Positions 1-8,894 are shown, counted from the stretch's first letter. The stretch is DNA of 64,000 nt from Roseiarcus sp963772555 (GCA_963772555.1 CAVYXQ010000001.1:310001-374000), one strand, 5' to 3'. Notes: generated from the sequence alone by a model not told the origin. Made by a program: numbers and translations.

Positions 1-96
1 GAAACCCGCCTGCCGGCGGCGACGTTCGGGCGCTGTTCGCCCGGCGGGGCTCAGTCGCCGGCTCCAATGTCGCCTTCCGACGCGCCGCGATCGCCT

Positions 97-498
97 CTAC
101 CGCGGCTGCGCTTCGCCGCGCTCGCTCGCGGCGAAGTCGATTTCGACCCGGGCGCCGTTCGGATCGAAGAAGAACAGCTGCCAGAGGCCGCCGAGATGGC
201 CGCCCTCGGGCAGCCGCCGCAGATCGTACTTCATCCCCCGCGCTTCGAACTTGGCGAGATAGCTCGGCAGGTCCGTTCCCCAAAACGCCATGTGGTCGAG
301 GACTCCGGCGCCATCTGGAATGGCTTCGCGTTCGACGACGTGCAGGACGGCCTTGCCGTCGTTGTAGAGCCACGCGCCCGGGAACCCGAACGCGGGGCGC
401 GCCCCCGGCTCGAAGCCGAGCGCGTCGCGATAGAAGGCGATCGTCTTCTCGGAGTCGGTCGTCAGAATCGTGAAATGGTCCATGCGGGCGATCGGCAC
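97..498 (-). CDS. VOC-family (glyoxalase/bleomycin resistance fold) protein
   Basis: A protein of about 133 residues with one vicinal-oxygen-chelate module pair. The start begins VPIARMDHFTIL, the middle has LDHMAFWGTDLP, and the end has FFDPNGARVEIDF. The His of DHF, the His of LDHMAF and the Glu of VEIDF are the usual VOC metal ligands. An upstream in-frame extension to 648 exists, but a clear GGAGGAG site lies 6 bases before the GTG at 498, so I start there. VOC proteins act as lyases, epimerases, dioxygenases or resistance proteins, and the substrate cannot be read from sequence. It is divergent from the pccB-like gene. A methylmalonyl-CoA epimerase role was considered because of that neighbour, but the sequence looks like a generic glyoxalase-family member. 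Confidence 0.85.
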   Translation of the reverse strand: MPIARMDHFTILTTDSEKTIAFYRDALGFEPGARPAFGFPGAWLYNDGKAVLHVVEREAIPDGAGVLDHMAFWGTDLPSYLAKFEARGMKYDLRRLPEGGHLGGLWQLFFFDPNGARVEIDFAASERGEAQPR

Positions 499-773
499 GT
501 TCGCTCCTCCCGTTCGGCGGGTCGGCTGCATTGACGCGTAGCTTTCGACATTCGCATTTCCGCGCGTCCGACCGCGGCGAAACCATAAACCGGCAGGACA
601 GTCCGGGCCAGCCGGTTCGCACAGCAACGACGGCCCTTTATGGAGCAAACCGGACGTGGGCCGGGCAGATATAGACCCGGAGACGGAGGCGTGTCGCTTG
701 CGCTGTCGCCCGTTCCGGCGCCGCCCGCGCCATGCTATGCCGCACGAACGCGTTCCGGAGCTTTGCTCGTTTT

Positions 774-2306
774 ATGAAAGACATCCTCGCCCACCTCGAC
801 GCCCGCCGCGAGCGCGCCCGCCTCGGCGGCGGCCAGCAGCGCATTTCGGCCCAGCACGCCAAGGGCAAGCTCACCGCCCGCGAGCGCATCGAGCTGCTGC
901 TCGACCACGATTCGTTCGAGGAGTTCGACATGTTCGTCCAGCACCGCTGCGACGAGTTCGGCATGGAGGCGACCAAGATCCCGGGCGATGGCGTGGTGAC
1001 CGGCTGGGGCACTGTCAACGGTCGCACGACTTATGTTTTCGCCAAGGATTTCACGGTCTTCGGCGGCTCTCTTAGCGAAACGCATGCGCAGAAGATCACC
1101 AAGATCCAGGACATGGCGGTCAAGAACCGCGCGCCGATCGTCGGCCTCTTCGACGCCGGCGGCGCGCGCATCCAGGAAGGCGTCGCGGCGCTCGGCGGCT
1201 ACGGCGAAGTTTTTCAGCGCAATGTCCTGGCGTCCGGGGTCATTCCCCAGATTTCGCTGATCATGGGGCCCTGCGCCGGAGGCGACGTCTATTCCCCGGC
1301 GATGACCGACTTCATCTTCATGGTGCGCGACACGAGCTACATGTTCGTGACCGGCCCGGACGTGGTCAAGACCGTCACCAACGAAACCGTGACGGCGGAA
1401 GAACTCGGCGGCGCGCAAGTGCACACGACCCGCTCCTCGATCGCCGACCGGGCTTACGACAACGACGTCGAGGCGCTCCTGCAGATGCGCCGCCTCATCG
1501 ACTTTATGCCGGCGTCCAACCTGGAACCGCCGCCGACCCTTCCGAGCTTCGACGACCCCGACCGGATCGACATGTCGCTCGACACGCTCGTCCCCGACAA
1601 CCCGAACAAGCCGTACGACATCAAGGAATTGATCCTGAAAGTCGCCGACGAGGGCGACTTCTTCGAAATCCAGGAGGCGCACGCCCGGAACATCGTCACC
1701 GGCTTTGCCCGGATCGAAGGCTCGACCGTCGGAATCGTCGCCAACCAGCCGCTGGCGCTCGCTGGCGTGCTCGACAGCGATGCCTCGCGGAAAGGCGCCC
1801 GCTTCGTCCGCTTTTGCGACTGTTTCAACATCCCGATCGTCACCTTCGTCGACGTGCCGGGCTTCCTGCCGGGCACGGCGCAGGAATATGGCGGCCTGAT
1901 CAAGCACGGCGCGAAGCTACTCTTCGCCTATGCGGAGGCGACCGTGCCGAAGGTCACCGTCATCACCCGCAAGGCGTTCGGCGGCGCCTACGATGTTATG
2001 TCCTCCAAGCACTTGCGCGGCGACATCAATCTAGCTTGGCCGACCGCGCAGATCGCGGTCATGGGCGCGAAGGGGGCAGTCGAGATCATCTTCCGCTCCG
2101 ACATCAACGATCCGGCCAAGATCGCCGCGCGGACGAAGGAATACGAGGACGCCTTCCTGTCGCCCTTCGTCGCCGCCGAGCGCGGCTATATCGACGAAGT
2201 GATCATGCCGCATGCAACCCGGAGGCGGCTCTCGCGCGTCCTCGCCATGCTGCGCAACAAGAAGCTCGAGAACCCGTGGAAGAAGCACGACAACATTCCA
2301 CTATAG
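774..2306 (+). CDS. pccB: Propionyl-CoA carboxylase beta subunit (carboxyltransferase)
   Basis: A 510-residue acyl-CoA carboxylase carboxyltransferase subunit, the usual PccB length. It starts MKDILAHLDARRERARLGGG, the family's typical N-terminus; the upstream ATG at 732 only adds 14 unrelated residues. Two crotonase-like halves are visible. The first carries GLFDAGGARIQEG and GPCAGGDVYSPAMTDF (oxyanion-hole glycines). The second carries VDVPGFLPGTAQEYGG and TRKAFGGAYDVM. It moves carboxyl from biotin to propionyl-CoA, giving methylmalonyl-CoA in the cytoplasm. The biotin-carrying alpha subunit is not in the window. It converges with the next gene, with a shared hairpin between. Confidence 0.95.
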   Translation: MKDILAHLDARRERARLGGGQQRISAQHAKGKLTARERIELLLDHDSFEEFDMFVQHRCDEFGMEATKIPGDGVVTGWGTVNGRTTYVFAKDFTVFGGSLSETHAQKITKIQDMAVKNRAPIVGLFDAGGARIQEGVAALGGYGEVFQRNVLASGVIPQISLIMGPCAGGDVYSPAMTDFIFMVRDTSYMFVTGPDVVKTVTNETVTAEELGGAQVHTTRSSIADRAYDNDVEALLQMRRLIDFMPASNLEPPPTLPSFDDPDRIDMSLDTLVPDNPNKPYDIKELILKVADEGDFFEIQEAHARNIVTGFARIEGSTVGIVANQPLALAGVLDSDASRKGARFVRFCDCFNIPIVTFVDVPGFLPGTAQEYGGLIKHGAKLLFAYAEATVPKVTVITRKAFGGAYDVMSSKHLRGDINLAWPTAQIAVMGAKGAVEIIFRSDINDPAKIAARTKEYEDAFLSPFVAAERGYIDEVIMPHATRRRLSRVLAMLRNKKLENPWKKHDNIPL

Positions 2307-2377
2307 TGGAACCGCGACGAGGACGGGAAGTAGAGACTGACTCATCACGCAAGTGCGGCTCCGCACCGAAGTGCGGT

Positions 2378-2402
2378 AAAAAGGCCGTCGGGAGCGGCCT
2401 TT
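2378..2402 (-). terminator. Hairpin terminator between convergent genes
   Basis: AAAGGCCG pairs with CGGCCTTT around a 7-base loop, between the ends of pccB and the minus-strand PEP-CTERM gene. Read on the minus strand it runs into five Ts, so it fits best as the PEP-CTERM gene's terminator. The core resembles the hairpins behind the other PEP-CTERM genes in the window. Confidence 0.65.
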
Positions 2403-2510
2403 CCGCCCAAAGCGCGGCGTGCCGCGGCGCGACAACTCCGCAGGAAAAGGAGAGTCTGGTGAAAAAAATGGCCGCCAGGAAGCGGCCAACGCCTTGAGGC
2501 TTAAGTTCGC

Positions 2511-3266
2511 CTATACGATTGCAGTGTGCGCCTTGCGACCGCGCCAGAATGCCGCGAAGCCCAGCGACGCGAAGCCGGCCGTCATCATCGCCCAGGTCGA
2601 CAGCTCGGGAACGTCCGTGTTGATGCCGGTCATGCTCAGATCCGCATAAGCGGCGACAGTATGACGATCTGCATAATACAGATCCATTTCATAGGTTCCC
2701 GGAGCTATATCGTAGGTTGTGGTCGTGCCGAACGGATGGATGCCGCCGAGCTGGTCGACCACAGCGCCGTCGATCGCGAGGAACATGTCGTCGTCTGCAC
2801 CAAAGGTGATCGTGCCACCGTTAGGCCCGACGTGAAGGCTCGAGGAGATGATCGCGGTCTGGTAATAACCACTTTGATCGGTTCCGCCCATGCCTTCAGG
2901 GGGGAACATGTTCTGGTCGAGCGGCAGAGACTGGACAGTCTTACCCTCGTAAGTGATGGCTCCGTCGCCGGTCGCCGTCCACCAGGGCAGCGAGCCGCCG
3001 GCGCCCTCGGCGAGACCGGCCGGATTGCCGGCGCTAACCTGCAAAGGCAAGCCGACGGCCACTTCCGGATTGCTGTTGTAATAATAAGAACTGCAGCACT
3101 GGTTGTTGACCGGCGCTTGAAAGTCGGCGACCGCCGGGTTCGCCGAATTGTAGTTGACGGCCCACCAGTTGATGATGACTTCCTCGGCGCTTGCCGAACT
3201 CGAAAGGCACACGATCCCAGCGAGTGCTGCCGTCGCGCTTAAAGCCAAATATCCGAATTTCCCCAT
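2511..3266 (-). CDS. Exported PEP-CTERM protein with fibro-slime/PA14-like domain
   Basis: 251 residues. An N-terminal signal peptide (MGKFGYLALSATAALAGIVC, cleavage near ASA-EE) is followed by an extracellular region. About residues 130-215 read like a fibro-slime or PA14-type sugar/adhesin module: FGADDDMFLAIDG, a VDQLGGIH segment and a DLYYADRHT segment. The C-terminus is a sorting signal: VPELSTWAMM, a hydrophobic helix, then a basic tail FWRGRKAH. This PExSTWxMM form belongs to the PEPxxWA-CTERM group. Such proteins are exported by Sec and processed by an exosortase, and a candidate lies at 18.8-19.9 kb. A GGAGGAGG site precedes the ATG. The same MGKF start and tail recur in three other genes here. 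Confidence 0.88.
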   Translation of the reverse strand: MGKFGYLALSATAALAGIVCLSSSASAEEVIINWWAVNYNSANPAVADFQAPVNNQCCSSYYYNSNPEVAVGLPLQVSAGNPAGLAEGAGGSLPWWTATGDGAITYEGKTVQSLPLDQNMFPPEGMGGTDQSGYYQTAIISSSLHVGPNGGTITFGADDDMFLAIDGAVVDQLGGIHPFGTTTTYDIAPGTYEMDLYYADRHTVAAYADLSMTGINTDVPELSTWAMMTAGFASLGFAAFWRGRKAHTAIV

Positions 3267-3653
3267 CTGTCCCTCCTCCTGCCCGCGCGCCTGACCCCCG
3301 GCGACGGTTTCGAGAGAACGAGCTCAGCCCCGCAATTTGATTGGCTGACCCCTTCATTCCCTAGAGTTCGATGACACGGTTGCATTTAGACGTCAAGCCC
3401 TCGTTCAACCGGAAGGTTGCGCCGTTCAGATGACGCCGCGATCTAGCAAGAGACTGCGCTTGTTTCCTGCCTTGACAAGCCTCCTCCTAAGGCAGGGGCG
3501 CGCCCAAAACCTCATCCCGCGCTGAACATTGGACGAAGGGTGTGCTTCACACGCGAAACCGCAAGCGAGAACAATCGTTAGCTCTGCTGACCATTGTCAG
3601 ACTTCGCCTCGCTCTTTTGGGCTAGGATCGCCGAGTTTGGCGGAGCGTGGGCC
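3267..3653. promoter_or_regulatory. Divergent intergenic region with TTGACG-type promoter for the PEP-CTERM gene
   Basis: About 390 bases between two divergent genes. On the minus strand TTGACG (3391-3396), a 17-base gap and CATCGA (3368-3373) lie about 100 bases before the start at 3266. The same TTGACG-N17 arrangement precedes three other PEP-CTERM genes in the window. Nothing specific is seen for the plus-strand gene apart from a weak GGAG near 3641. Confidence 0.45.
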
Positions 3654-5457
3654 ATGGCCGATCTCGAACCGATTCCCTATCCGGATGCGAAAATCCGCTC
3701 GATCCTCGAGCGGGTGAAGACGATCGCCATGGTCGGCGCATCGTCGAACTGGAACCGGCCGAGCTACTTCGTCATGAAGTACCTCAAGGGCAAGGGCTAT
3801 CGCGTGATCCCAGTCAATCCGGCCATCGCCGGCGAGACCCTGCTCGGCGAAAAGGTCTACGCCTCGTTGCGCGACATCCCCGACAAGGTCGACATGGTCG
3901 ACATGTTCCGTAACGCCGAGGAAGCCCCCGGGGTCGTCGCCGACGCCATCGCCATCGGCGCCGGGGTCGTCTGGATGCAATTGGGCGTCCGCCACGACGC
4001 GGCGGCGGCGACCGCCGAGGCTGCGGGCGTCGAAGTCATCATGAACCGCTGCCCGAAGATCGAATTCGGCCGGCTCGGCGGCGAATTGTCGTGGAGCGGC
4101 GTCAACACCGGCATCATCCGCAATCGCGCTCCGGCGCCGCCGCTGCCGCGCCGGATCAAGAGCCGCCCGGCGTCGGCGGGCGACCTCGACTACGGCTTCG
4201 AGACCCGCGCGATCCACGCCGGCGCTGCGCCCGACCCGACCACCGGCGCGCGCTCGACCCCGATCTACCAGACGACGGCTTACGTGTTCGACGATGTCGA
4301 CCACGCCGCCTCGCTCTTCAACCTGCACGATTTCGGCTACATCTATTCGCGGCTGACCAACCCGACGGTGGCGGTGCTGGAAGAACGGGTCGCCGCTCTC
4401 GAGGGGGGCCGCGCCGCGGTCGCCGCCGCGTCCGGGCACGCCGCGCAATTTCTGGTCTTCTTCACGCTGATGGGGCAGGGCGACGAGTTTGTCGCATCAC
4501 GCAACCTCTATGGCGGCTCGCTCACGCAATTCGGGCTGTCGTTCCGGAAGCTCGGCTGGACCTGCCATTTCGTCGATCCGACAGAGCCGGAGAATTTCCG
4601 CCGGGCGCTGACGCCGAAGTGCAAGGCGATCTTCATCGAGAACCTCGCCAATCCCGGCGGCATTGTCGTCGACGTCCGGCGCGTGGCCGACATCGCCCAT
4701 GCGGCGGGCGTTCCGCTGATCGTCGACAACACCCTGGCGACGCCGTACCTCTGCCGGCCGATCGAGCACGGCGCCGACATCGTCGTTCATTCGACAACGA
4801 AGTTCCTGTCCGGCCACGGCAATGCGCTCGGCGGAATCGTTGTCGAGTTCGGGGAAATTCGACTGGTCGCAGGGCGGCCGCTTCCCGGCGCTGACCGACC
4901 CGGAGCCGGCCTATCACGGGCTCAAGTTCTTCGAGAACTTCGGCGATTTCGCCTTCACGACCAAGGTTCGGGCGGTGGCGCTGCGCGACTTCGGCCCGGC
5001 GCTCTCGCCGATGAACGCGTTCCTGACCATAACCGGCATCGAGACGCTTCATGTGCGGATGGAGCGGCATGTCGAGAATGCGCGGAAGGTCGCCGGATTT
5101 CTGGCGTCCCACCCCAAGGTCGCCTGGGTGTCCTACGCCGGCCTCACGGAGAGCCAATATTACCAGCTGGCGCAGAAATACCTGCCGAAAGGCGCGGGCG
5201 CGGTCTTCACCTTCGGCGTCAAGGGCGGCTACGAGGCCGGCGTCAAGCTGGTCGAGAGCGTGCGGCTCTTCTCCCATCTGGCGAACATCGGCGATACCCG
5301 GAGCCTTATCCTGCATCCCGCCTCGACCACGCATCGCCAGCTCAGCGACGAGCAGCGCGCCGCGGCGGGCGCCGGCGACGACGTCATCCGTCTGTCGATC
5401 GGGCTCGAGACGGCCGACGACCTGATCCGCGATCTCGACCAGGCGCTGGCGGCGTAA
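3654..5457 (+). pseudogene. CoA-binding domain fused to O-acetylhomoserine sulfhydrylase, one-base frameshift
   Basis: Residues 1 to about 150 form a CoA-binding Rossmann domain (MVGASSNWNRPSYFVMKYL, VIPVNPAIAG, MNRCPKIEFG). A proline-rich linker then leads in frame into a Cys/Met-metabolism PLP enzyme (YGFETRAIHAG, STPIYQTTAYVF, PLP lysine in HSTTKFLSGHG). The frame breaks at 4848-4849, where GAG-TCG has become GAGTTCG. The rest of the enzyme continues in another frame from KFDWSQGGRFP to DLDQALAA at 5457. The family makes homocysteine from O-acetylhomoserine and sulfide. The ATG at 3654 follows a GGAGCG. Fusion with the CoA-binding domain is unusual. The frameshift may be a sequencing error (see findings). 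A complete paralogue lies at 27352-28647. Confidence 0.82.
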
Positions 5458-5552
5458 TGGGGGGCGGCGAAGCTGACGGGGCAGGGGCGGATGGGCGATC
5501 TGCTGCGGCGGCTTTTCGGCAAAGTCCGCAATGACGTCCAATGCTTACCCTG

Positions 5553-5592
5553 TTGACATACTGACGCCGACCCCATATGTCATGACATATGG
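5553..5592 (+). promoter_or_regulatory. VapB promoter with 20-bp perfect palindrome over the -10 and start codon
   Basis: TTGACA (5553-5558), 17 bases, then TATGTC (5576-5581) makes a good sigma-70-like promoter. A perfect palindrome from 5573 to 5592 (CCATATGTCA then TGACATATGG) covers the -10 and the antitoxin ATG at 5589. The expected transcription start falls at or next to that ATG, so the mRNA would be leaderless. This fits antitoxin autorepression. Confidence 0.65.
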
Positions 5593-5855
5593 CAGAGCGC
5601 ACGACCGTACGCCTTCCCGAGGACCTTGTCAGGCGCGCCAAGCGGAAGGCTGCGGCCGAGGGCCGTTCGCTGACCGCGCTGATCGAGGAGGGCTTGCGGC
5701 GTGTCCTCAACGAATCCCGGCCGGCCGGCGGTTCGCTGCGCGCTCTTCCGCCTGTCAGCACGGCGACCGGCGGACTGATGCCGGGCATCGATCTGGACGA
5801 TTCCGCCGCGCTGCAGGAGCTTGACGATCGGGCATGGGCCAGGCGGGTCGAGTGA
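5589..5855 (+). CDS. vapB: VapB-like ribbon-helix-helix antitoxin
   Basis: 88 residues. The N-terminus RTTVRLPEDLVRRAKRKAAAEG followed by SLTALIEEGLRRVL is a ribbon-helix-helix DNA-binding unit: one beta strand with TTVRLP, then two helices. The C-terminal part is proline-rich and acidic (GIDLDDSAALQELDD) and would wrap the toxin. It overlaps the PIN-domain toxin by 4 bases (GTGA), the normal arrangement. It probably binds the palindrome that contains its own start codon. There is no Shine-Dalgarno before the ATG, in line with a leaderless message. Confidence 0.85.
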   Translation: MAERTTVRLPEDLVRRAKRKAAAEGRSLTALIEEGLRRVLNESRPAGGSLRALPPVSTATGGLMPGIDLDDSAALQELDDRAWARRVE

Positions 5856-6280
5856 ACCTGCCCGACGTCAATGTCCTGATCTCCTCTTTCCGCAAGGACT
5901 CGGCGCGCCATCCAGTCTGCAAGGCGTGGCTCGACAGGCTGGTTCGGGGCGACGCGCAGTTCGCCGTCTCGCCGCTGACGCTGAGCGCTTTGATCCGGAT
6001 CACGACCAACCCACGCATCTACGTCCAGCCGAGCCCCGTCGAAGAGGCGATCGTCTTTTGCGACAGCCTCCTGAACGAGCCCCATTGCGAGATCGTGCGC
6101 CCGGGCCCGCGGCACTGGAGGATCTTCCAGCGAATGTGCGTCGAAGCGGGCGTTCGCGGCCCGCTCACGACGGACGCCTGGTTCGCCGCGCTCGCGATCG
6201 AGCATGGCTGCACGTGGATGACTTTCGATCGCGGCTACGCCCGCTTTCCGGGACTGGACTGGCGCGAACCTGCCGGTTGA
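5852..6280 (+). CDS. vapC: VapC-type PIN-domain ribonuclease toxin
   Basis: 142 residues from the GTG at 5852, which overlaps the antitoxin stop as GTGA. The PIN-domain acidic residues are visible: LPDVNVLISSF near the start, TTDAWFAALAIEHG (second acid) and TFDRGYARFPGL (third acid). VapC toxins cut tRNA or rRNA sites when freed from VapB. A longer start at 5834 is possible but would overlap more and has no better ribosome site. All catalytic acids seem present, so the toxin is probably active. Confidence 0.88.
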   Translation: MNLPDVNVLISSFRKDSARHPVCKAWLDRLVRGDAQFAVSPLTLSALIRITTNPRIYVQPSPVEEAIVFCDSLLNEPHCEIVRPGPRHWRIFQRMCVEAGVRGPLTTDAWFAALAIEHGCTWMTFDRGYARFPGLDWREPAG

Positions 6281-6372
6281 GCGTGGGTCCGGACCCGCCG
6301 CTGATCGGCTTGTCCCGAATTCGGCGCTTTCGCCTGAAAAATCCGGAAGCCGGATATCCGGGAGAAGATCCG

Positions 6373-6798
6373 ATGCGACGCGCTCTTTTCGTGATCCTCT
6401 TCGTTCTCGTCGGCTTTGCCCCTGCCCTGGCGGAGGTGCGGATCGAAGCCAGTCCGGGAGGCGAAATCGGTTCGTTTCTCGACTTCTTTTCCGTGCTCCG
6501 CCAGTCCGGCGAGCGCGTGGTCATCGACGGTCCCTGCTTCTCCGCCTGCACGCTCGTGCTCAGCACGATCCCGAGGGGCCGGATCTGCGTGACGCGGCGA
6601 GCCGTCCTCGGCTTTCATGCGGCAAGGCTGGTCGACCAATATGGCGGGGAATATCCGGCCGGGCGGGTGACGCGCCTGGTGGCCGCGACCTATCCGCTGC
6701 CGATCCGCAAGTGGATCAAGCGGCACGGCGGCCTGACGCACATCCCGATCTTTCTCAGCGGACGCGAGCTCGCGGCGATCTATCCGCGCTGCGGGTAG
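6373..6798 (+). CDS. Secreted protein with ClpP-like fold signature
   Basis: 141 residues with a signal peptide (MRRALFVILFVLVGFAPALA, cut before EVRIEA). The mature part contains GGEIGSFLDFFSVLR, DGPCFSACTLVL and AVLGFHAARL. Similar periplasmic proteins are common in Rhizobiales and resemble the ClpP/crotonase fold (glycine-rich strand, small residues around FSAC, then a His). No function is known to me. Ribosome site GGGAGAAG lies 6 bases before the ATG. The reading frame is open far upstream, but the ribosome site and signal peptide fix this start. Confidence 0.7.
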   Translation: MRRALFVILFVLVGFAPALAEVRIEASPGGEIGSFLDFFSVLRQSGERVVIDGPCFSACTLVLSTIPRGRICVTRRAVLGFHAARLVDQYGGEYPAGRVTRLVAATYPLPIRKWIKRHGGLTHIPIFLSGRELAAIYPRCG

Positions 6799-6969
6799 CG
6801 GCTGACCGCCCCACGCCGGAGACGACGTCGATCGGACGCGGGGTCGCGACATGGCCCGCGCAAGGCTCTTTCGTTTCCATGCGGCGCGGCCGGTCGGCCG
6901 ATGACCGAGGTCGACTTCGGAGCAGGACGGCGCGGCTCACGCCGACGCGGAAACCCCTGGGGGGACGCA

Positions 6970-7293
6970 GTGATCGTCACAACGACAGAGAACGTCGCCG
7001 GGCATCGGACGGTGCAAACGCTCGGACAGTGCTTCGGCGTGGTGGTCCGCAGCCGCGGTCTGGGGGGCAACCTGATGGCCGGCCTCAGGACGATCGTCGG
7101 CGGCGAAATCCACGAATATACCCAGCTCCTCGAAGAGGCGCGCCGCCACGCCCTCGACCGGCTGGTGCAGAACGCCACCGCCATGGGGGCGAACGCCGTC
7201 CTGATGATGCGCTACGACAGCGCCGAGATCGGCAATACGATGAGCGAGATCGTCGCCTATGGCACGGCCGCGGTCATCGAACCCGCGCCGTGA
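6970..7293 (+). CDS. YbjQ/UPF0145 family protein
   Basis: 107 residues from a GTG at 6970 preceded by GGGGGGACGCA. It has the family's typical start VIVTTTENVAGHRTVQTLG, a GVVVRSRGLGGNLMAGLRTIVGG core and NATAMGANAVLMMRYD. YbjQ-like proteins form small pentameric beta assemblies and are sometimes called heavy-metal-binding, but their function is unsettled. An ATG at 6901 would add 23 low-complexity arginine/glycine residues and was not used. The stop overlaps the next gene by 4 bases (GTGA), suggesting cotranslation. Confidence 0.85.
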   Translation: MIVTTTENVAGHRTVQTLGQCFGVVVRSRGLGGNLMAGLRTIVGGEIHEYTQLLEEARRHALDRLVQNATAMGANAVLMMRYDSAEIGNTMSEIVAYGTAAVIEPAP

Positions 7294-7532
7294 TCCATGG
7301 GCTCGCCGTCCTCCTCTGGGTCGGCGCGCCGGTCGCGGTCGTCCTGATCTGGCTCGTCTTCCGCAGCGGCGGCTACAAGCGCCAACCCCTGGACGCGCCG
7401 CCGGGCGGGGACTGGGCGTTCACCGGCGAACGCTTCTTCGACCCAAGGACCAGCGAGCTGCTCGAGGTCTGGCAGCGCGCCCGCGACGGCGAGCGGGCCT
7501 ACGTTCGAGCCCGAGCGAACCGGTTCATCTGA
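7290..7532 (+). CDS. Small single-pass membrane protein coupled to the YbjQ gene
   Basis: 80 residues from a GTG that overlaps the YbjQ stop by 4 bases. One transmembrane segment (LAVLLWVGAPVAVVLIWLVF) is followed by a cytoplasmic or periplasmic tail with GERFFDPRTSELLEVWQRARDGERAYVRA. I do not recognise the family. The tight coupling suggests it works with, or anchors, the YbjQ protein. Confidence 0.65.
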   Translation: MIHGLAVLLWVGAPVAVVLIWLVFRSGGYKRQPLDAPPGGDWAFTGERFFDPRTSELLEVWQRARDGERAYVRARANRFI

Positions 7533-7712
7533 CCGCGGTCCGAAGCGCCCGGGCTTGGGCGGCGAGCGGGCTCACGTTCGAACGCAGCCGAACCCGTCCA
7601 TATGAACCATGCGTCAAGGGGCCGTCAAACGCTCTGGGCTGAAATCTTTCTGTGCGAGTTCGCATCGGCCAGCCACTGCCCATAGCAGCGGCGCGGTGGT
7701 CCTGCGCACAAA

Positions 7713-7740
7713 GGAAAGGCCGCCCAGAGGCGGCCTTTCC
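7713..7740 (-). terminator. Rho-independent terminator of PEP-CTERM gene
   Basis: GGAAAGGCCGCC pairs with GCGGCCTTTCC around CAGAG. On the minus strand the stem is followed by TTTG. It lies about 35 bases after the stop of the PEP-CTERM gene at 7776-8450. Confidence 0.7.
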
Positions 7741-7775
7741 AAGTCTGATCTTTTGCAGCGACCGTCTCGCAGCGA

Positions 7776-8450
7776 TTACGCGATCGAGAGGGTATCCTTG
7801 CGCGAGCGGCGGAAGGCGGTGAAGCCCAAGCCGGCGAAGCCAGCGAGCATCATCACCCAGGTCGACGGCTCGGGAACCACATTGAAGACGAGATCGGAAG
7901 GCGAGCCGTTCGCCTCGATATAGTCAATGGTGTAAGCGCCCTTTGTAACGGCAAACGTCCCGTAATCTATAGAGGTTTGGCCGGGTGAGGAATAGATCGC
8001 CGAGCCGCCCTGGTAGACCGAAGCGCCATCGTCGTGCCCGATGGTGGCGAAGCCGGCGTTGGTATATCCTGTCACCTGAATGTACGTGTACCAGGCGTTG
8101 CCCTCAGAACTCATCGACGTGTTGAGAAAATCCGTCTCCGAGACACCAAGGCCACTAGAATAATCGCTGATGGTGCCGCCGGTGAGGAACTGGCTGAACA
8201 GGTTCTGGGTGCTATCAGTTCCGTTGTTGCCGTTGTTGTTCACCCAGTCGATCGGGCCTGTCCAGGTGAACTCAGCCGTTGATGCCTGGGTCGGGACAGG
8301 TTGCTCAGCCTGGTCTGGAGTGACGCTGAGCGGCATATATCCATAGCCGCCCCAGACCTCGACGGTTACCGACGCTTGCGCGGCGCTCATCACGGCGAGG
8401 CTCGCAACCGCTGCGGCCGCGCCAATCGTTAAATACCTAAACTTCCCCAT
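7776..8450 (-). CDS. Exported PEPxxWA-CTERM protein
   Basis: 224 residues from the ATG at 8450; a GTG at 8459 also exists, but GAGGAG lies 8 bases before the ATG. A signal peptide (MGKFRYLTIGAAAAVASLAV, cleavage near AQA-SV) precedes a mature domain. That domain contains GFATIGHDDGASVYQGG, the asparagine-rich stretch WVNNNGNNGTDS and TKGAYTIDYIEANG, a PA14/PEP-CTERM beta-sandwich style. The C-terminus is VPEPSTWVMM, a hydrophobic helix and FRRSRKD. It would be exported and processed by an exosortase. The FATIGHDDG segment matches FQVGHDDG in the 14275-14943 protein, so the two are paralogues. Confidence 0.88.
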   Translation of the reverse strand: MGKFRYLTIGAAAAVASLAVMSAAQASVTVEVWGGYGYMPLSVTPDQAEQPVPTQASTAEFTWTGPIDWVNNNGNNGTDSTQNLFSQFLTGGTISDYSSGLGVSETDFLNTSMSSEGNAWYTYIQVTGYTNAGFATIGHDDGASVYQGGSAIYSSPGQTSIDYGTFAVTKGAYTIDYIEANGSPSDLVFNVVPEPSTWVMMLAGFAGLGFTAFRRSRKDTLSIA

Positions 8451-8894
8451 CTTCCCCACTCCTCAAGTGATAAAACGACAGCGACACCGGCAGGACTTCG
8501 ATACGTGACGTATGACGCAAGAGCTCACGCGGAAGGGCTGAGCCTGCCATCCAGCGTGACCATTACGTAACTGACGTTGTCCCTTCCTACCGATCCCCAC
8601 GAGCAAGATGTCAGCGCTGTAAATGCACGTCAAGCTGTTTTTTTCAATCTTACGCAAGAGAGGGCGGTTGTGAAACAGCGAACTGTGTGCGGGGCCAGGT
8701 ATTCCCTCTGCATGTTGCAGTCCGCTAGGGCGCTTCAGTAAATTCGCGATCCCTTTCGGAGAGGAATCTCGCCTTCGAGCGCGGCCTCGGCTGGCGCCGT
8801 TAAAGCCTTCCGCCGTTGAGTTTGCGCACGGGATTGATCCGTTGTGCATCCTCCCCTTGTGGGGGGGAGGCGGGCGCGCAAAAAAGGAACCATT
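8451..8894 (-). promoter_or_regulatory. PEP-CTERM gene control region: TTGACG promoter and two TTACGYAA boxes
   Basis: On the minus strand TTGACG (8628-8633), 17 bases, then CATCTT (8605-8610). A TCTTRCGTAAGA-like palindrome at 8648-8659 lies just upstream of the -35. A second box, TTACGTAA, lies at 8563-8570 in the leader; centre spacing is about 87 bases. The same layout precedes the broken PEP-CTERM gene at 16338. Bases 8660-8894, beyond the sulfotransferase stop, show nothing else. Confidence 0.55.

Noticed and set aside
97..498. Methylmalonyl-CoA epimerase for the VOC protein
   Set aside because: Suggested by the pccB neighbour, but the sequence lacks the usual epimerase pattern; general VOC naming is safer.
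735..1907. Long minus-strand frame opposite pccB
   Set aside because: GC-rich codon shadow: no start signal and arginine/aspartate/valine-rich content with no motifs; the plus strand is clearly PccB.
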